NCBI GenBank assembly: GCA_021295915.1
Contig: JAGWBK010000006.1
Coordinates: forward strand, 37,614 to 101,613
From: Dehalococcoidia bacterium
Lineage (GTDB): Bacteria; Chloroflexota; Dehalococcoidia; Lucifugimonadales; UBA1123
Direction: 5' to 3'
Length of the DNA stretch: 64,000 nt
Shown here: one piece after another, positions 44,441-53,553 of the stretch
Layout of the letters: every line of letters begins with the position of its first letter
Numbering within the stretch: position 1 is the first letter of the stretch
Notes under the pieces: generated by a model
What the model saw: the letters and a program-made list of their open reading frames with translations, nothing else
Database searches by the model: none
Told to the model about the DNA's origin: nothing
Translations under genes and position numbers: made by a program

Positions 44441-46921
44441 TTACTTCATCCTGCTGAGGATCGCATCCCTTGCCTCCAGGAACGGTCTCTGGAGGAAGGC
44501 CAGGTGGTCCTCTTCGCCGTGTCGATGCGTGACCGACCCTACAGGCCGCACGCCGGCCGTCTGCTCGATGTAGGCCAGGTCGCCTTCAATCAGCGTCAGC
44601 ATGTACTGGGCCGTCGCCGGGTCGAACATGTCCCACTCACCGCCGCAGGCCACATAGACCGGCGACGTGTGCGCGAACACTCCCCTGTTCCACACGTCGT
44701 GATGCGGGACGATGTCGAAGTAGTCATAGGCTCCCGTACGGGCGGCGATCCACGAGTGGCCGTCGACCCTGATCTTCTCGCGAAGTTCCAGCCTGCGGGC
44801 GCCTCTCCGACTATCCGTTCGTGCGACGACCCGGCCGTTCATCACGATCTCCAGCGAGAATACGGGGAGCACGCTCTCAGCCCACGCCTCGACTTCCACG
44901 GTGCCTGCGCCCGATATGGCAAGTGTGTCTCCGACCTCTTTGCCATCGACCGATAGGTGGATGATCGGGCCACCGCTCAGGAAAGTCCTGCCAGCGGCGA
45001 CTGAGCGGCACCAGTTCTCGTAGGTGAACTCCTGGTCGTCCGGGAGCCGAGCATACGTGCGGTACAGCCCAACCGGAACTTCGCTGCTCATCTTGTCCGT
45101 TCCACCGACAAGCGGCAGCCGGTAGCCGCAGTTCAGGTAGCGGTAGTACTCCAAGTGGTTCGGACGTGTCTGCCGCAGCATCTCCACGCCGTCCAGACGA
45201 CCGGTCGCTACCAGCGCAGCCGGTTCGCCGTTAGGGTTCGGGAAGTGCGGGTTGATCACCCATGCCCCTTGCGCGTGAGCCTCGTCCGCCCAGTGCGCCA
45301 TCGTGGTCTCCAGATGACCGCCGATTTCGGCCTCTCCCGGCCCATCCGAGGCCCATGGCATGACAGGCTCCTTCAAGCCCCATAGGATCATGTGTCCCAT
45401 GAAGTGCTGCCGGTTCTCCTGTGAGACGTAGACGATGTTGCTGCCGTTCTGGACGACGCTCGCTCTGCCCGTGAAGTCCTCCTTGTTGGTGAACAGGCTG
45501 CCCCACTGTGCCTGGAGCAGGTTGACCACGTTGAGGTCCTCGCCGCTCGACTCAAGGTGTGCTCCCTGCGGCGACAGGAAGTGCACATGCGAATCGCCGC
45601 TGTACCATCTACGGGCGTTCATGTCGGTCCAGCGCTTGATGCGAAGCTCCAGCCTCTGCTGTCCCGGCTCGATACGCACCTTCGTCCGAAGTGGCTCGTA
45701 CTCGAAACCGCGGGCCACGTCGACGATCACATCGCCACGCGGCAGCCAGCCCTCGCACCGACCGTCGATGTACGCGTAAGTGATATGGCCCATGCGCACG
45801 TCGCCGCCGATGTCGATGTGCCAGGTCTCCAGGTTGGAGTTGACCTGGTTGTGATGGCCATGAGGCTGGTACGGGATTCCGTCCGGCGACCTGAAGTGCA
45901 CGCGGCACGGTACAGGCCTGCCGGTGTCGTCGTCCACGACGGTGACCTTCACCCAGTTGCGGCCGGGATCTGCCAGCTCCACACGGACCCTGGGAGTCTC
46001 AGCCTTACACGACTTCTCAACCTCACCCCACGGCACCTGTCCCACGGTCTCGCCGTTCTGTTTGATCGACACGGTCGCCGACGGCACAGCGGAGATCTCC
46101 GCATACGACGGGCTCGCGTGCTCATTGGGCTGCTCACCAAATCCGCGGTGATACCCTGACACGAATCCATCGTCGGGATCCTTGGGGAGTGGGAAGGCGT
46201 AGGTCGTGTCTCCCCTGTCGACTTCAACGTCGACATCGAACGGCGTGGACGCCAGCACCGGATCAGTGATAGTGATCTTGGCCTCGCGGCGCCCCTGCCG
46301 GGCAAAGGGGTGCTCATCGACGTGTCCGAGCGTAACGCCCGCGACCACGAACGCTGGGCCCTTGGGCACGATCTCAATCGATTCGATGGGCACATCGGGT
46401 TCAGGATTGGCCCAGCTCCACAGGAAGTAGCTCTTCGCATTGGCCTGGAGATACTCGGTCTGTCGACGCCCGATCTCGTGCCAGGGGCCCTCAGTGCGAT
46501 GGAACAACTGGTGCTTGCCGTCTGTTACCGCGAGAAATGGGAGACCGGACGGGCCACGGAACGAGTCCATGGGCACCGAGCTAATTTCGAAGCGCTCCCT
46601 GATGGGCACCACGTGGCGGTTGCCATTCTCCAGCGTGAAGACATAGTCAGCCACGTGCGTTCCGACGGGGCCGCCCTCGTCGATTTCCGTGGTGACAAGC
46701 CTGTGAGCGAAGAGGACTCTGTGGGCAGAGCGATCTACCGGGATCGTGGTCGCTTCGCTTTCGCCTTCCAACGAAATGAAGCATCTGGCTGGATCGTCGC
46801 CTATGTCGAACGGCAGACCCCTGAAGTGCCTGGGGCCAATCTCGGCCGTTGCATCCTCTCCGAGCGCGTCTATCCCACCATTAAGGTGCGAGGCGATATC
46901 GAGCGGTTCATAGTCGGCCAT
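44441..46921 (-). CDS. CehA/McbA family metallohydrolase (PHP-like)
   Basis: An 826-residue protein. The first about 430 residues are beta-rich and unassigned, including a carbohydrate-binding-like stretch before the catalytic domain. The metal site starts with RRWYSGDSHVHFLSPQGAHL (H-x-H). It continues with a GHMILWG segment, WVINPHFPNPNGEPAAL and VGGTDKMSSEVPVGLYRTYA. This is the CehA/McbA pattern, a PHP-like fold found in carbaryl-type hydrolases. ATG after GGAGGTGAG. The N-terminal domain is unusually large, which points to a big natural substrate or substrate-binding surface; the true substrate is unknown. The following DUF1330 gene lies 52 bp upstream in the same direction. Confidence 0.85.
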   Translation of the reverse strand: MADYEPLDIASHLNGGIDALGEDATAEIGPRHFRGLPFDIGDDPARCFISLEGESEATTIPVDRSAHRVLFAHRLVTTEIDEGGPVGTHVADYVFTLENGNRHVVPIRERFEISSVPMDSFRGPSGLPFLAVTDGKHQLFHRTEGPWHEIGRRQTEYLQANAKSYFLWSWANPEPDVPIESIEIVPKGPAFVVAGVTLGHVDEHPFARQGRREAKITITDPVLASTPFDVDVEVDRGDTTYAFPLPKDPDDGFVSGYHRGFGEQPNEHASPSYAEISAVPSATVSIKQNGETVGQVPWGEVEKSCKAETPRVRVELADPGRNWVKVTVVDDDTGRPVPCRVHFRSPDGIPYQPHGHHNQVNSNLETWHIDIGGDVRMGHITYAYIDGRCEGWLPRGDVIVDVARGFEYEPLRTKVRIEPGQQRLELRIKRWTDMNARRWYSGDSHVHFLSPQGAHLESSGEDLNVVNLLQAQWGSLFTNKEDFTGRASVVQNGSNIVYVSQENRQHFMGHMILWGLKEPVMPWASDGPGEAEIGGHLETTMAHWADEAHAQGAWVINPHFPNPNGEPAALVATGRLDGVEMLRQTRPNHLEYYRYLNCGYRLPLVGGTDKMSSEVPVGLYRTYARLPDDQEFTYENWCRSVAAGRTFLSGGPIIHLSVDGKEVGDTLAISGAGTVEVEAWAESVLPVFSLEIVMNGRVVARTDSRRGARRLELREKIRVDGHSWIAARTGAYDYFDIVPHHDVWNRGVFAHTSPVYVACGGEWDMFDPATAQYMLTLIEGDLAYIEQTAGVRPVGSVTHRHGEEDHLAFLQRPFLEARDAILSRMK

Positions 46922-46973
46922 GTTCTCACCTCCGGCTCGGTAAACGTCACTGCGCCACGTGAGTCGTCAATAC

Positions 46974-47261
46974 TTACGTCCCGTCGACTATTAGCACGTT
47001 GGAGTTCGCCGAATCGAGGCGCATCTTCAGCGCTGGTGCATAGTCGTCAGAGTGGTACCACTCCTTCGCACGCTCAAAGCTTTCGAACTCGATAATCACT
47101 GTCCGATGGGCAGTCCTGTCACCTTCCAGGACAACCACCTCGCCTCCACGTGCGAGATACTTGCCACCATACTGCTCGACCGTGGCAGATACCAGCTTGC
47201 CGTACTTGGCAAACAGTTCAGGGTCGGTTACATCCACGTCTGCGATTACGTACCCGGCCAT
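46974..47261 (-). CDS. DUF1330 family protein
   Basis: A 95-residue ferredoxin-like (dimeric alpha/beta barrel) protein. It has MAGYVIADVDVTDPELFAKY, ARGGEVVVLEGDRTAHRTVI and FESFERAKEWYHSDDYAPAL, all classic DUF1330 features. AAGGAGG precedes the ATG. It is co-directional with the CehA/McbA-type gene and may be an accessory of its pathway. No catalytic function is established for the family. Confidence 0.9.
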   Translation of the reverse strand: MAGYVIADVDVTDPELFAKYGKLVSATVEQYGGKYLARGGEVVVLEGDRTAHRTVIIEFESFERAKEWYHSDDYAPALKMRLDSANSNVLIVDGT

Positions 47262-47336
47262 TTCATTCCTCCTTACGGCATCTTACAATGATATGATGTA
47301 TGTGCATTGCGTATGCATTCTAACATTGGGGGAGTC

Positions 47337-47606
47337 ATGAGAGAAATCACTGCCACCACAACCCAGAGAAACCAGGTCACAATCCCTGTTGAGGTACGAC
47401 GCCTACTTCACCTGAAACCTCGGGATAAGGTCACCTTTACCATCGACGACTCTGGGGAAGTTCACTTACAGGCAGCTTCATTCACCTTGGAGTCTGCCTT
47501 CGCGTCCGTTAGGCCCTCCCAACGTCCCGAAGACTTCAAGGCGATCTCGCGAATGGCCAAGGATGCCAAGGCAGAGAAGACCGCGAGAGAATTGGACGAA
47601 GCATGA
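47337..47606 (+). CDS. AbrB/SpoVT-type antitoxin
   Basis: An 89-residue protein. The N-terminal swapped-hairpin domain is TTTQRNQVTIPVEVRRLLHL, then KPRDKVTFTIDDSGEVHL. A C-terminal helical tail probably wraps the toxin (SQRPEDFKAISRMAKDAKAE). The ATG at 47337 follows GGGGGAG; an upstream in-frame ATG has no such site. Imperfect direct repeats GTATGTGCATT and GTATGCATT (about 47299-47320) lie just upstream and may be autoregulatory. Its stop overlaps the toxin start by 4 bp (ATGA). Confidence 0.9.
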   Translation: MREITATTTQRNQVTIPVEVRRLLHLKPRDKVTFTIDDSGEVHLQAASFTLESAFASVRPSQRPEDFKAISRMAKDAKAEKTARELDEA

Positions 47607-48034
47607 GGTTTGTGGACACCAATGTGTTCCTCAGGTACCTGACTGGTGACGACGAAATCAAAGCCCAGGCCTGTTACGAGTTGTTTCAGCGTGTGAACCA
47701 GGGTGAAGAGGAACTGTTCACATGTGAGGCCATCGTATCCGAGGTAGTTTATGTCCTCTCTTCCACACGTGCTCCATACAGGCTAAGCCATGACGAGATC
47801 AGGGCCCGGCTAGTCCCAATTCTGACACTTCGGGGACTGAGACTGCCTCAAAAACGCGTCTACCTCGAAGCTCTAGATCTCTATGCATCGTCACCATATC
47901 TGGATTTTGAGGACGCACTGGCTGTTGCGCATATGCAACGGCAAGGAATCGCCGAGATTGTAAGTTACGACAGGGACTTTGACCGCATAGCTGGGATCCG
48001 AAGGACTGAGCCGAGCACACCCAGCAACGTTTAG
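47603..48034 (+). CDS. PIN-domain toxin (VapC-like)
   Basis: A 143-residue PIN nuclease. The acidic residues for Mg2+ are in MRFVDTNVFLRYL (D5), TCEAIVSEVVYVL, LDFEDALAVAHM and VSYDRDFDRI, i.e. four conserved acids. The preceding AbrB-type gene overlaps by 4 bp, so the pair is a standard VapBC-like toxin-antitoxin module. The target RNA is unknown. All active-site acids are present, so the toxin is expected to be functional. Confidence 0.9.
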   Translation: MRFVDTNVFLRYLTGDDEIKAQACYELFQRVNQGEEELFTCEAIVSEVVYVLSSTRAPYRLSHDEIRARLVPILTLRGLRLPQKRVYLEALDLYASSPYLDFEDALAVAHMQRQGIAEIVSYDRDFDRIAGIRRTEPSTPSNV

Positions 48035-48123
48035 TGAACTGAATAGTCTTAGGCTAAGCAGCAGTTCTTCTTGACCTAGTTCTTGAACGGTCGAACATTC
48101 TGAATGCCTCACTTTCGTCGGGG

Positions 48124-48612
48124 GTGTACATATTGCTGGCCCGCATCTACACAGTCGGACACAGTAATCACACTTGGGAGGCCTTTTCGCCACTGCTGTT
48201 GGACAACGCGATCGAGCTCCTGGTCGATGTCAGATCAAGACCGGTCTCACGGTTCGCTCGATTCTCCAACCGCCGCACGTTTCCAGGGCTGCTCGAGTCT
48301 ATCGGCATCGATTACGAGTTCATGGGGAGACCTCTCGGCGGCAGGCCAGAAGACCCGACGATGTATGACTCCAAGGGCAAGCCCGACTACGGCAAGATGA
48401 GCACGATAGCTGAGTTTCAGATCGCCATAGACGAACTGGTCGGCGTGGCTTCTCAGAGACGTACTGTAATCCTCTGTTCTGAAGGCGATCCCAAGCTGTG
48501 CCACCGCCGCCTTCTGCTTGGTCCACCACTACAGGCTGCGGGACTCGAGCTTTTGCATATCATGCGTGACGGAGATGTCAGTGTAGAGCTAGAAATCTCG
48601 AACGACGGGTGA
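48124..48612 (+). CDS. DUF488 family protein
   Basis: A 162-residue protein. The family pattern is IYTVGHSNHTWEAFSPLLLD, ELLVDVRSRPVSRFARFSNR, MGRPLGGRP and the late VILCSEGDPKLCHRRLL with two cysteines. These cysteines and the arginines are conserved but the function is unknown. GTG at 48124 is the start; a TTG 9 bp later is possible. It stands alone between the toxin-antitoxin pair and the broken ruvB (convergent with the latter). Confidence 0.85.
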   Translation: MYILLARIYTVGHSNHTWEAFSPLLLDNAIELLVDVRSRPVSRFARFSNRRTFPGLLESIGIDYEFMGRPLGGRPEDPTMYDSKGKPDYGKMSTIAEFQIAIDELVGVASQRRTVILCSEGDPKLCHRRLLLGPPLQAAGLELLHIMRDGDVSVELEISNDG

Positions 48613-48659
48613 ACCTGTATGTGGATTCAGATCCTAACGGGCGAGACGCCCGCGCTCCA

Positions 48660-49675
48660 TTAGAAAAACCGGCCTTGAGGCGTCTCCACTGGCCCTGACT
48701 CGAACTCAAGACCAAGGTGCTCGTAGGCGTTGCGTGTGGCGACGCGGCCCCGCTGCGTGCGTTCGAGGAAGCCGAGCTGGAGCAGGTACGGCTCGTACAC
48801 GTCCTCGATGGTGTCCGGGTCCTCGCTGATGGATGCGGCGAGCGTGCCCAGTCCCACGGGTCCGCCGGAAAACTTCTCGACAATGGACCCCAGCACGCGC
48901 CTGTCGATGTCGTCCAGCCCGATAGCGTCCACCTGGAGCCTGTCGAGCGCCTCACGAGCGACCTCGGCAGTGATCATGTTGTCAGCCACTACCTGGGCGT
49001 AGTCCCGCACTCGCCTAAGCAACCGGTTGGCGACCCGTGGGGTACCGCGGGAGCGACGTGCGATCTCAGAGACCCCTTCTTCTTCGGCTTCGATCTCCAT
49101 GATCCTGGCGGAGCGGGAGACGATAGTGCGCATCGCAGCATCATCGTAGAAGTCGAGACGGTGGACCTGGCCGAACCTGTCTCTCAGCGGTGCGCTGACC
49201 ATTCCGAACCTGGTGGTCGCTCCGACCAGCGTGAACGGCCTGATGCTCAGGTTCATTGCCCGCGCCTTCAGGCCCTTGTCGATCACCTCGCTGGGTAGAG
49301 TATCTCCTCGACGACCCGGCTCAGCCGGTGGACCTCGTCTACGAACAGGATGTCGTTCTCCTGGAGCTGCGTCAGGATGGCCACCATGTCGCCCGGGCGC
49401 TCGATGGCAGGCCCGGAGGTCGTTCTGACCCTCACGCCCATCTCGACGCCGAGTATGTTTGCGAGCGTCGTCTTGCCCAGACCAGGAGGCCCGTACAGCA
49501 GGCAGTGGTCGAGGGGCTCATTGCGCTGCAGTGCGGCCTTGATCGAGATATCGAGGTTAGACTTCAGCAGGTCCTGGCCAACGTAGTCACGCAGTCTGCG
49601 CGGACGCAGGCTGCTATCCAGGCTATGGTCGTCATCCTGGGCGCTGCCGGATATTATTCTTTCACTCTGGGTCAT
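48660..49675 (-). pseudogene. ruvB: Holliday junction helicase RuvB, interrupted by a short deletion
   Basis: Two adjacent frames together make RuvB. The N-terminal piece (49675 to 49283, 130 aa) has Walker [11 protein letters not shown] (61-70), Walker [12 protein letters not shown] and ends [10 protein letters not shown]-stop. The C-terminal piece (GTG at 49286 to 48660, 208 aa) starts [11 protein letters not shown] and continues [20 protein letters not shown] to the winged helix. Intact RuvB has about eight residues between YPA and VIDKG (Met-Glu-Asp-Phe...). They are missing here along with the reading frame, consistent with a deletion of about 22 bp. The pieces overlap as GTGA, so a split translation is conceivable. 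Genome-wide checks are needed because ruvB is normally maintained. Confidence 0.85.
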
Positions 49676-49721
49676 AGGAAACTACGAGTTCTCCGGGAAG
49701 GACGAGCCACAGGATTGAGAG

Positions 49722-49730
49722 TGCTAGAAT
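49722..49730 (+). promoter_or_regulatory. Candidate extended -10 promoter of the methylmalonyl-CoA mutase gene
   Basis: TGC-TAGAAT at 49722-49730 is an extended -10 box, like the one before dgt (TGC-TAAAAT). The start codon is 56 bp downstream. No clear -35 is seen, which is compatible with extended -10 promoters. Confidence 0.35.
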
Positions 49731-49785
49731 GTGGCCGTCGCAACTATGTTAACAGACCCCGCGAGGGGTTGAGTGGAGGGGCAAC

Positions 49786-51441
49786 ATGCCCAGCGAAAAC
49801 AAGCAGGAGTGGCAAGAGTCCACCCTAGACCCGGTACTGAAACGCTTTGGAGAGCGCCAGGACTCTTTTGAGACGGCCTCGGGCATCACAGAGGACGCCC
49901 TCTATACGCCTGAGGACCGCGATGGAGCCGACTACGCTGATCAACTTGGCTACCCGGGTGAGTATCCATACACGCGCGGCGTCCAGCCGACCATGTACCG
50001 TGGCCGGCTATGGACGATGCGGCAGTACGCTGGACTCGCCTCTCCTGAAGAGTCAAATCGCCGTTACCATTACCTGATCGAGCACGGACAGACAGGTCTC
50101 AGCGTCGCATTCGACCTGCCCACTCAGACAGGGTACGACTCGGACCATCCCATGGCGCAGGGCGAGATCGGCCGGACCGGGGTCCCGATAAGCAGCCTCG
50201 CCGACATGGAGACACTGTTCGACGGCATTCCGCTCGACCGCGTAAGCACGTCGATGACGATCAACGCTACGGCGCCGATTCTGCTCGCCCTGTACATCGC
50301 TGTCGCCAAGGCGCAAGGCATTGACCCAGCAGGTCTCAACGGCACCATCCAGAACGACATTCTCAAGGAGTACATCGCACGAGGCACATATATCTACCCA
50401 CCGAAGCCTTCAATGCGCCTGGTAACGGACACGTTCGAGTACTGCTCGGAACACGTGCCGCGATGGAACACCATCAGCATAAGCGGCTACCACATGGCCG
50501 AGGCCGGAGCGACAGCCGCACAGGAGTTGGCTTTCACATTCTCCAACGCGATCGCTTACGTTCAGGCGGCGGTCGACGCCGGACTAGACGTTGACAGATT
50601 CGCGCCCCGGTTGAGCTTCTTCTTCGTCGCACAGAGTCACCTGTTCGAGGAGATCGCAAAGTTCAGGGCGGCCCGCCGGATGTGGGCCAAGATCATGCGC
50701 GAGAGATTCGGGGCGGAGAATCCCAGGTCGTGGACATGCCGTTTCCACACTCAGACTGCGGGCGTCACCCTGACAGCGCAGCAGCCTGACAACAACACGA
50801 TCCGCACGACGATCCAGGCGCTCGCGGCCATTCTCGGCGGAACTCAGTCACTGCACGTCAACTCCAAGGATGAGGCGCTTGCTCTTCCCACCGAGGAGTC
50901 GGTGCAGCTCTCGCTTCGCACCCAGCAGATTCTCGCGTACGAGATGGGCGTCGCCAACACGGTCGATCCGCTGGCGGGTTCGTACTACGTGGAGAGGCTG
51001 ACCGACGAGGTCGAGGAGAAGGCGTTCGAGTATATCCAGCACATAGACGACCTGGGAGGCGCCCTGTCTGCCCTCGACAACGGCTACCAGATCCAGGAGA
51101 TCCATGAGAGCGCCTTCAGGCACCAGAAGATGGTCGAGGCGGAGGAGCGGGTAGTCGTTGGAGTCAACAGGTTCCAGGCCCCTACCCCGCCGATTGAGCG
51201 CCTGCAGACGATTGGCAGTCTGGAAACTCAAAACCAGTTGGACAGACTGGCACAGATCAGGAGAGACCGGGACGACTCGGTGGTCAGCGCGGCGCTGGCC
51301 CGCATCGAAGATGTGGCCCGTGGGTCCGAGAACGTCATGCCCGCGATCATCGAGGCGGTCGAGGCCTACGCTACCCTTGGCGAGATTTCGGACGTCTTCA
51401 GGACTGTCTTCGGCGAACAGCATGAGTTCGCGCCGTTCTAG
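49786..51441 (+). CDS. Methylmalonyl-CoA mutase large (catalytic) subunit
   Basis: A 551-residue mutase of the split type, lacking the B12-binding C-terminal domain. The substrate barrel has [20 protein letters not shown], then [19 protein letters not shown] and [34 protein letters not shown] and [20 protein letters not shown] follow. The latter two are hallmarks of methylmalonyl-CoA mutases of this class. The enzyme interconverts (R)-methylmalonyl-CoA and succinyl-CoA using adenosylcobalamin carried by the small subunit encoded at 55145. The ATG follows GGAGGGG. Related acyl-CoA mutases (ethylmalonyl, hydroxyisobutyryl) cannot be excluded, although the presence of an epimerase favours methylmalonyl-CoA. 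Confidence 0.93.
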   Translation: MPSENKQEWQESTLDPVLKRFGERQDSFETASGITEDALYTPEDRDGADYADQLGYPGEYPYTRGVQPTMYRGRLWTMRQYAGLASPEESNRRYHYLIEHGQTGLSVAFDLPTQTGYDSDHPMAQGEIGRTGVPISSLADMETLFDGIPLDRVSTSMTINATAPILLALYIAVAKAQGIDPAGLNGTIQNDILKEYIARGTYIYPPKPSMRLVTDTFEYCSEHVPRWNTISISGYHMAEAGATAAQELAFTFSNAIAYVQAAVDAGLDVDRFAPRLSFFFVAQSHLFEEIAKFRAARRMWAKIMRERFGAENPRSWTCRFHTQTAGVTLTAQQPDNNTIRTTIQALAAILGGTQSLHVNSKDEALALPTEESVQLSLRTQQILAYEMGVANTVDPLAGSYYVERLTDEVEEKAFEYIQHIDDLGGALSALDNGYQIQEIHESAFRHQKMVEAEERVVVGVNRFQAPTPPIERLQTIGSLETQNQLDRLAQIRRDRDDSVVSAALARIEDVARGSENVMPAIIEAVEAYATLGEISDVFRTVFGEQHEFAPF

Positions 51442-51625
51442 TGGCAGGAAGCAAGTAGACTGGCCGTCCCGGCTTAGAGGAACCTCAGGCAAGTTGCGCC
51501 CGCTGATCCAGTGCGTAGCGTGGCGACTCGAATGGACTTGACGATCCTTTTTAGCTCAAAGATCCATGTGGTAGATTGTCCACATTGTTGGCACAGTTGG
51601 TCTTGATGATTTGGAAGGGGGAATC

Positions 51626-51892
51626 ATGAACGACGACATCAGGGGATTTCTGACTTTCAGAAGAATGATTACACCAGTCCTCATTCAGATCGTGTATTGG
51701 GTACTTACGGTAATTGCAGTCATCGGCGGGCTGGTGTTGTTGGTCACCGGTGATGGCGACGAGAGGTGGGGCGGACTGGCTCTTCTCATACTTGGACCGA
51801 TTGCCATACGGCTGTATGCAGAGATTTTCATGGTGATCTTCAGGATCAACGAGACCCTCACCGACATAAGGGACCAGAAGCGAGACGAGTAG
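51626..51892 (+). CDS. DUF4282 membrane protein
   Basis: An 88-residue protein with two membrane helices. It begins MNDDIRGFLTFRRMITPVLI and the helix IVYWVLTVIAVIGGLVLLVT is followed by a second helix around LALLILGPIAIRLYAEI. The ending FMVIFRINETLTDIRDQK is the conserved DUF4282 tail. The ATG at 51626 has GGAAGGGGG upstream. Function unknown. The 184 bp between the mutase and this gene contain a 6-bp inverted repeat ATGTGG/CCACAT (51566-51585). Confidence 0.85.
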   Translation: MNDDIRGFLTFRRMITPVLIQIVYWVLTVIAVIGGLVLLVTGDGDERWGGLALLILGPIAIRLYAEIFMVIFRINETLTDIRDQKRDE

Positions 51893-52235
51893 CAGTCCTT
51901 TCCTAGACCGGGCGAGGCTGGCTCAGGTGAAGGCGGGTTGCCTGCACAACCGGTCTTGGGTTGTACTAGCGGCTTTTTCGCCTTAACCTTGGATGGTCTG
52001 GCCTGTTCGCCGCCGCATCCAGAAAGCGCAATGCGAGCAGATTCCTACTTGCGGGACTGGCCCAGGTAACCTTAGTTCACACAAGAGACCCTATGAACTC
52101 TGATAGACTTCGGTCCATTTGGGTTGACTTAAGAGTGACGAAGTTAGATATTGTCACTGATCAATCGCGAAGTTCAAGTCTCGGATTCACTGAACTTGTG
52201 CTTTACAGGGACCTAGTTCTCAGCAGGTGAATGAG
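51893..52235. other. Intergenic region without a recognisable gene
   Basis: About 340 bp. A weak 6-bp hairpin (ACAACC 51946-51951 with GGTTGT 51959-51964), followed by T-rich sequence to 51980, could terminate the DUF4282 transcript. No convincing ORF or RNA gene is seen; the second half is AT-richer and may hold the promoter for the gene at 52236. Confidence 0.45.
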
Positions 52236-52727
52236 ATGGCATGGGTTCGAACTGGTGGATATAGCCTGCCGCCTGGCATCATCCTTGGTGACGACGAGGC
52301 GATTGTTGACGGCGTTGAACTGAAGACTTCCCTGATCTTCCCGATGAAGAATACCTTCGTGTTGACGAATCGCAGATGTGGGGGGCGCTACCAAACTGGA
52401 ATGTTCAGCTCTGATGAGTTTCAGTATCCACTGAACAATATAGCTTCCGTAGGGGTCAGTACAGGAATCTCAATAGGAATGGTGTTTTTGGGGCTGCTGC
52501 TGGTAGCGGTTGGGTTGGGGACACTATCTGCGGGAGAGGTAGTTGGAGTCGTAGTCGGACTGCTCTTCGCTGCCCTGGGTGTCCTTGTCCTGATTTCGTC
52601 ACGCAAGTCTACATTTAGAATTACAAACAACGCCGGTCAATCACTCGACTGTAAAGCCATAGGGTTTGAACAAGCCAAGGCTAGGGAATTCGCCGCGCAC
52701 GTCAGTCGAGAAGTAGCCAACGCCTAA
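52236..52727 (+). CDS. Membrane protein of unknown function with two central helices
   Basis: A 163-residue protein from the ATG at 52236, which has AGGTG upstream; a GTG at 52227 would add three residues. The soluble N-terminus (LPPGIILGDDEAIVDGVELK, then NTFVLTNRR) looks like a bPH-type PH-like domain that ends in a V-L-T-N-x-R strand. Two membrane helices follow (about 87-125), then FRITNNAGQSLDCKAIGFEQ and a C-terminal helix. I infer a bPH-like membrane protein; function unknown. It is followed by a strong hairpin. Confidence 0.7.
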   Translation: MAWVRTGGYSLPPGIILGDDEAIVDGVELKTSLIFPMKNTFVLTNRRCGGRYQTGMFSSDEFQYPLNNIASVGVSTGISIGMVFLGLLLVAVGLGTLSAGEVVGVVVGLLFAALGVLVLISSRKSTFRITNNAGQSLDCKAIGFEQAKAREFAAHVSREVANA

Positions 52728-52771
52728 GTATGCCACTAGTCAGACTGACTGGTCTGATTAGTAGCTAGCCA

Positions 52772-52805
52772 ACAGCGCAGCGTTGCAGGTTCAGCGCTGC
52801 GCTGT
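52772..52805 (+). terminator. Hairpin terminator
   Basis: ACAGCGCAGCG at 52772-52782 pairs exactly with CGCTGCGCTGT at 52795-52805 (11 bp, 12-nt loop). T-rich sequence follows (GCTTTGGTT). It lies 45 bp after the stop of the membrane protein gene. Confidence 0.6.
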
Positions 52806-52923
52806 GCTTTGGTTGGGCTGCTGTGCCTTCCCACGCACCAGGTCAAAAGTGCCGCCTGCTTCAGTATTTCTGGACCGGCTGCCTAAGAATGAGACAATCT
52901 GAACATCACATACACATTTCTCA

Positions 52924-53550
52924 ATGCTATTAGACCTCAAGAGTGACGTATTCTCAGGCAGAATTGTCGTCCTAGCGCGACACGCCGCTCCTGGTGTCGA
53001 CACGAGCGTACCGACATCCAGATGGGGTCTCAGTCCGGAAGGCGTTGCGAGCTGCTTTGAATTTGCCGCGAGTCTCCGCCGATACCTACCCGCTGTGGTG
53101 ACGTCGAGCACTGAGCCCAAGGCGGTAGAGACCGCAACAGCCATCGCGGAATATCTAAGACTGGACGTATCAACGCGCGACGGCCTACGAGAACACAGTC
53201 GTTCAGGAGAATTTCTGTCCAGTGCTCACTTCCACGACAGTATCAAGGAGTTCTTCGGAGGTCCAAACGAAGTTGTCTACGGGCAGGAGTCCTGCGAAGA
53301 GCTGGGACTTCGGATTGAGAACGAAGTTCAAGCAGCCTTGTCGAGTGACTCTGTGAGCAACGCAATACTGGTAACTCACGGCACCGCAATGACGAGCTTC
53401 ATCATGCGTCACTGGCAGGTGGACCCGTTCGAGCTCTGGAAGTCGCTGGGCCTGCCCGCTTATCTGGCATTCACCGTACCCACCTTTGATATAGTTGGCA
53501 CGAGTGGAATCGACACGACCCTGTTCAAGAAGACTCACTCCGGAGCCTAG
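52924..53550 (+). CDS. Histidine phosphatase superfamily protein
   Basis: A 208-residue phosphoglycerate-mutase-fold phosphatase. The catalytic histidine is in VVLARHAAPG, the T-SS-TEPKAVETA segment carries the second arginine-like position (here lysine or glutamate region), and the second histidine is in ILVTHGTAMTSF. The LREHSRSGEF region supplies the acid. The typical RHG triplet reads RHA here. Its stop is 3 bp before the acyl-CoA dehydrogenase start, so it is in the same operon. A small phosphate ester is the probable substrate. Confidence 0.83.
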   Translation: MLLDLKSDVFSGRIVVLARHAAPGVDTSVPTSRWGLSPEGVASCFEFAASLRRYLPAVVTSSTEPKAVETATAIAEYLRLDVSTRDGLREHSRSGEFLSSAHFHDSIKEFFGGPNEVVYGQESCEELGLRIENEVQAALSSDSVSNAILVTHGTAMTSFIMRHWQVDPFELWKSLGLPAYLAFTVPTFDIVGTSGIDTTLFKKTHSGA

Positions 53551-53553
53551 ACG

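Noticed and set aside
44327-44956. Plus-strand frame of about 210 codons after the PQQ lipoprotein
   Set aside because: It is antisense to the CehA/McbA-type gene and includes the terminator hairpin; the residue composition is not protein-like.
45557-47095. Long plus-strand frames opposite the CehA/McbA-type and DUF1330 genes
   Set aside because: They lie antisense to well-supported genes and show no motifs or start signals.
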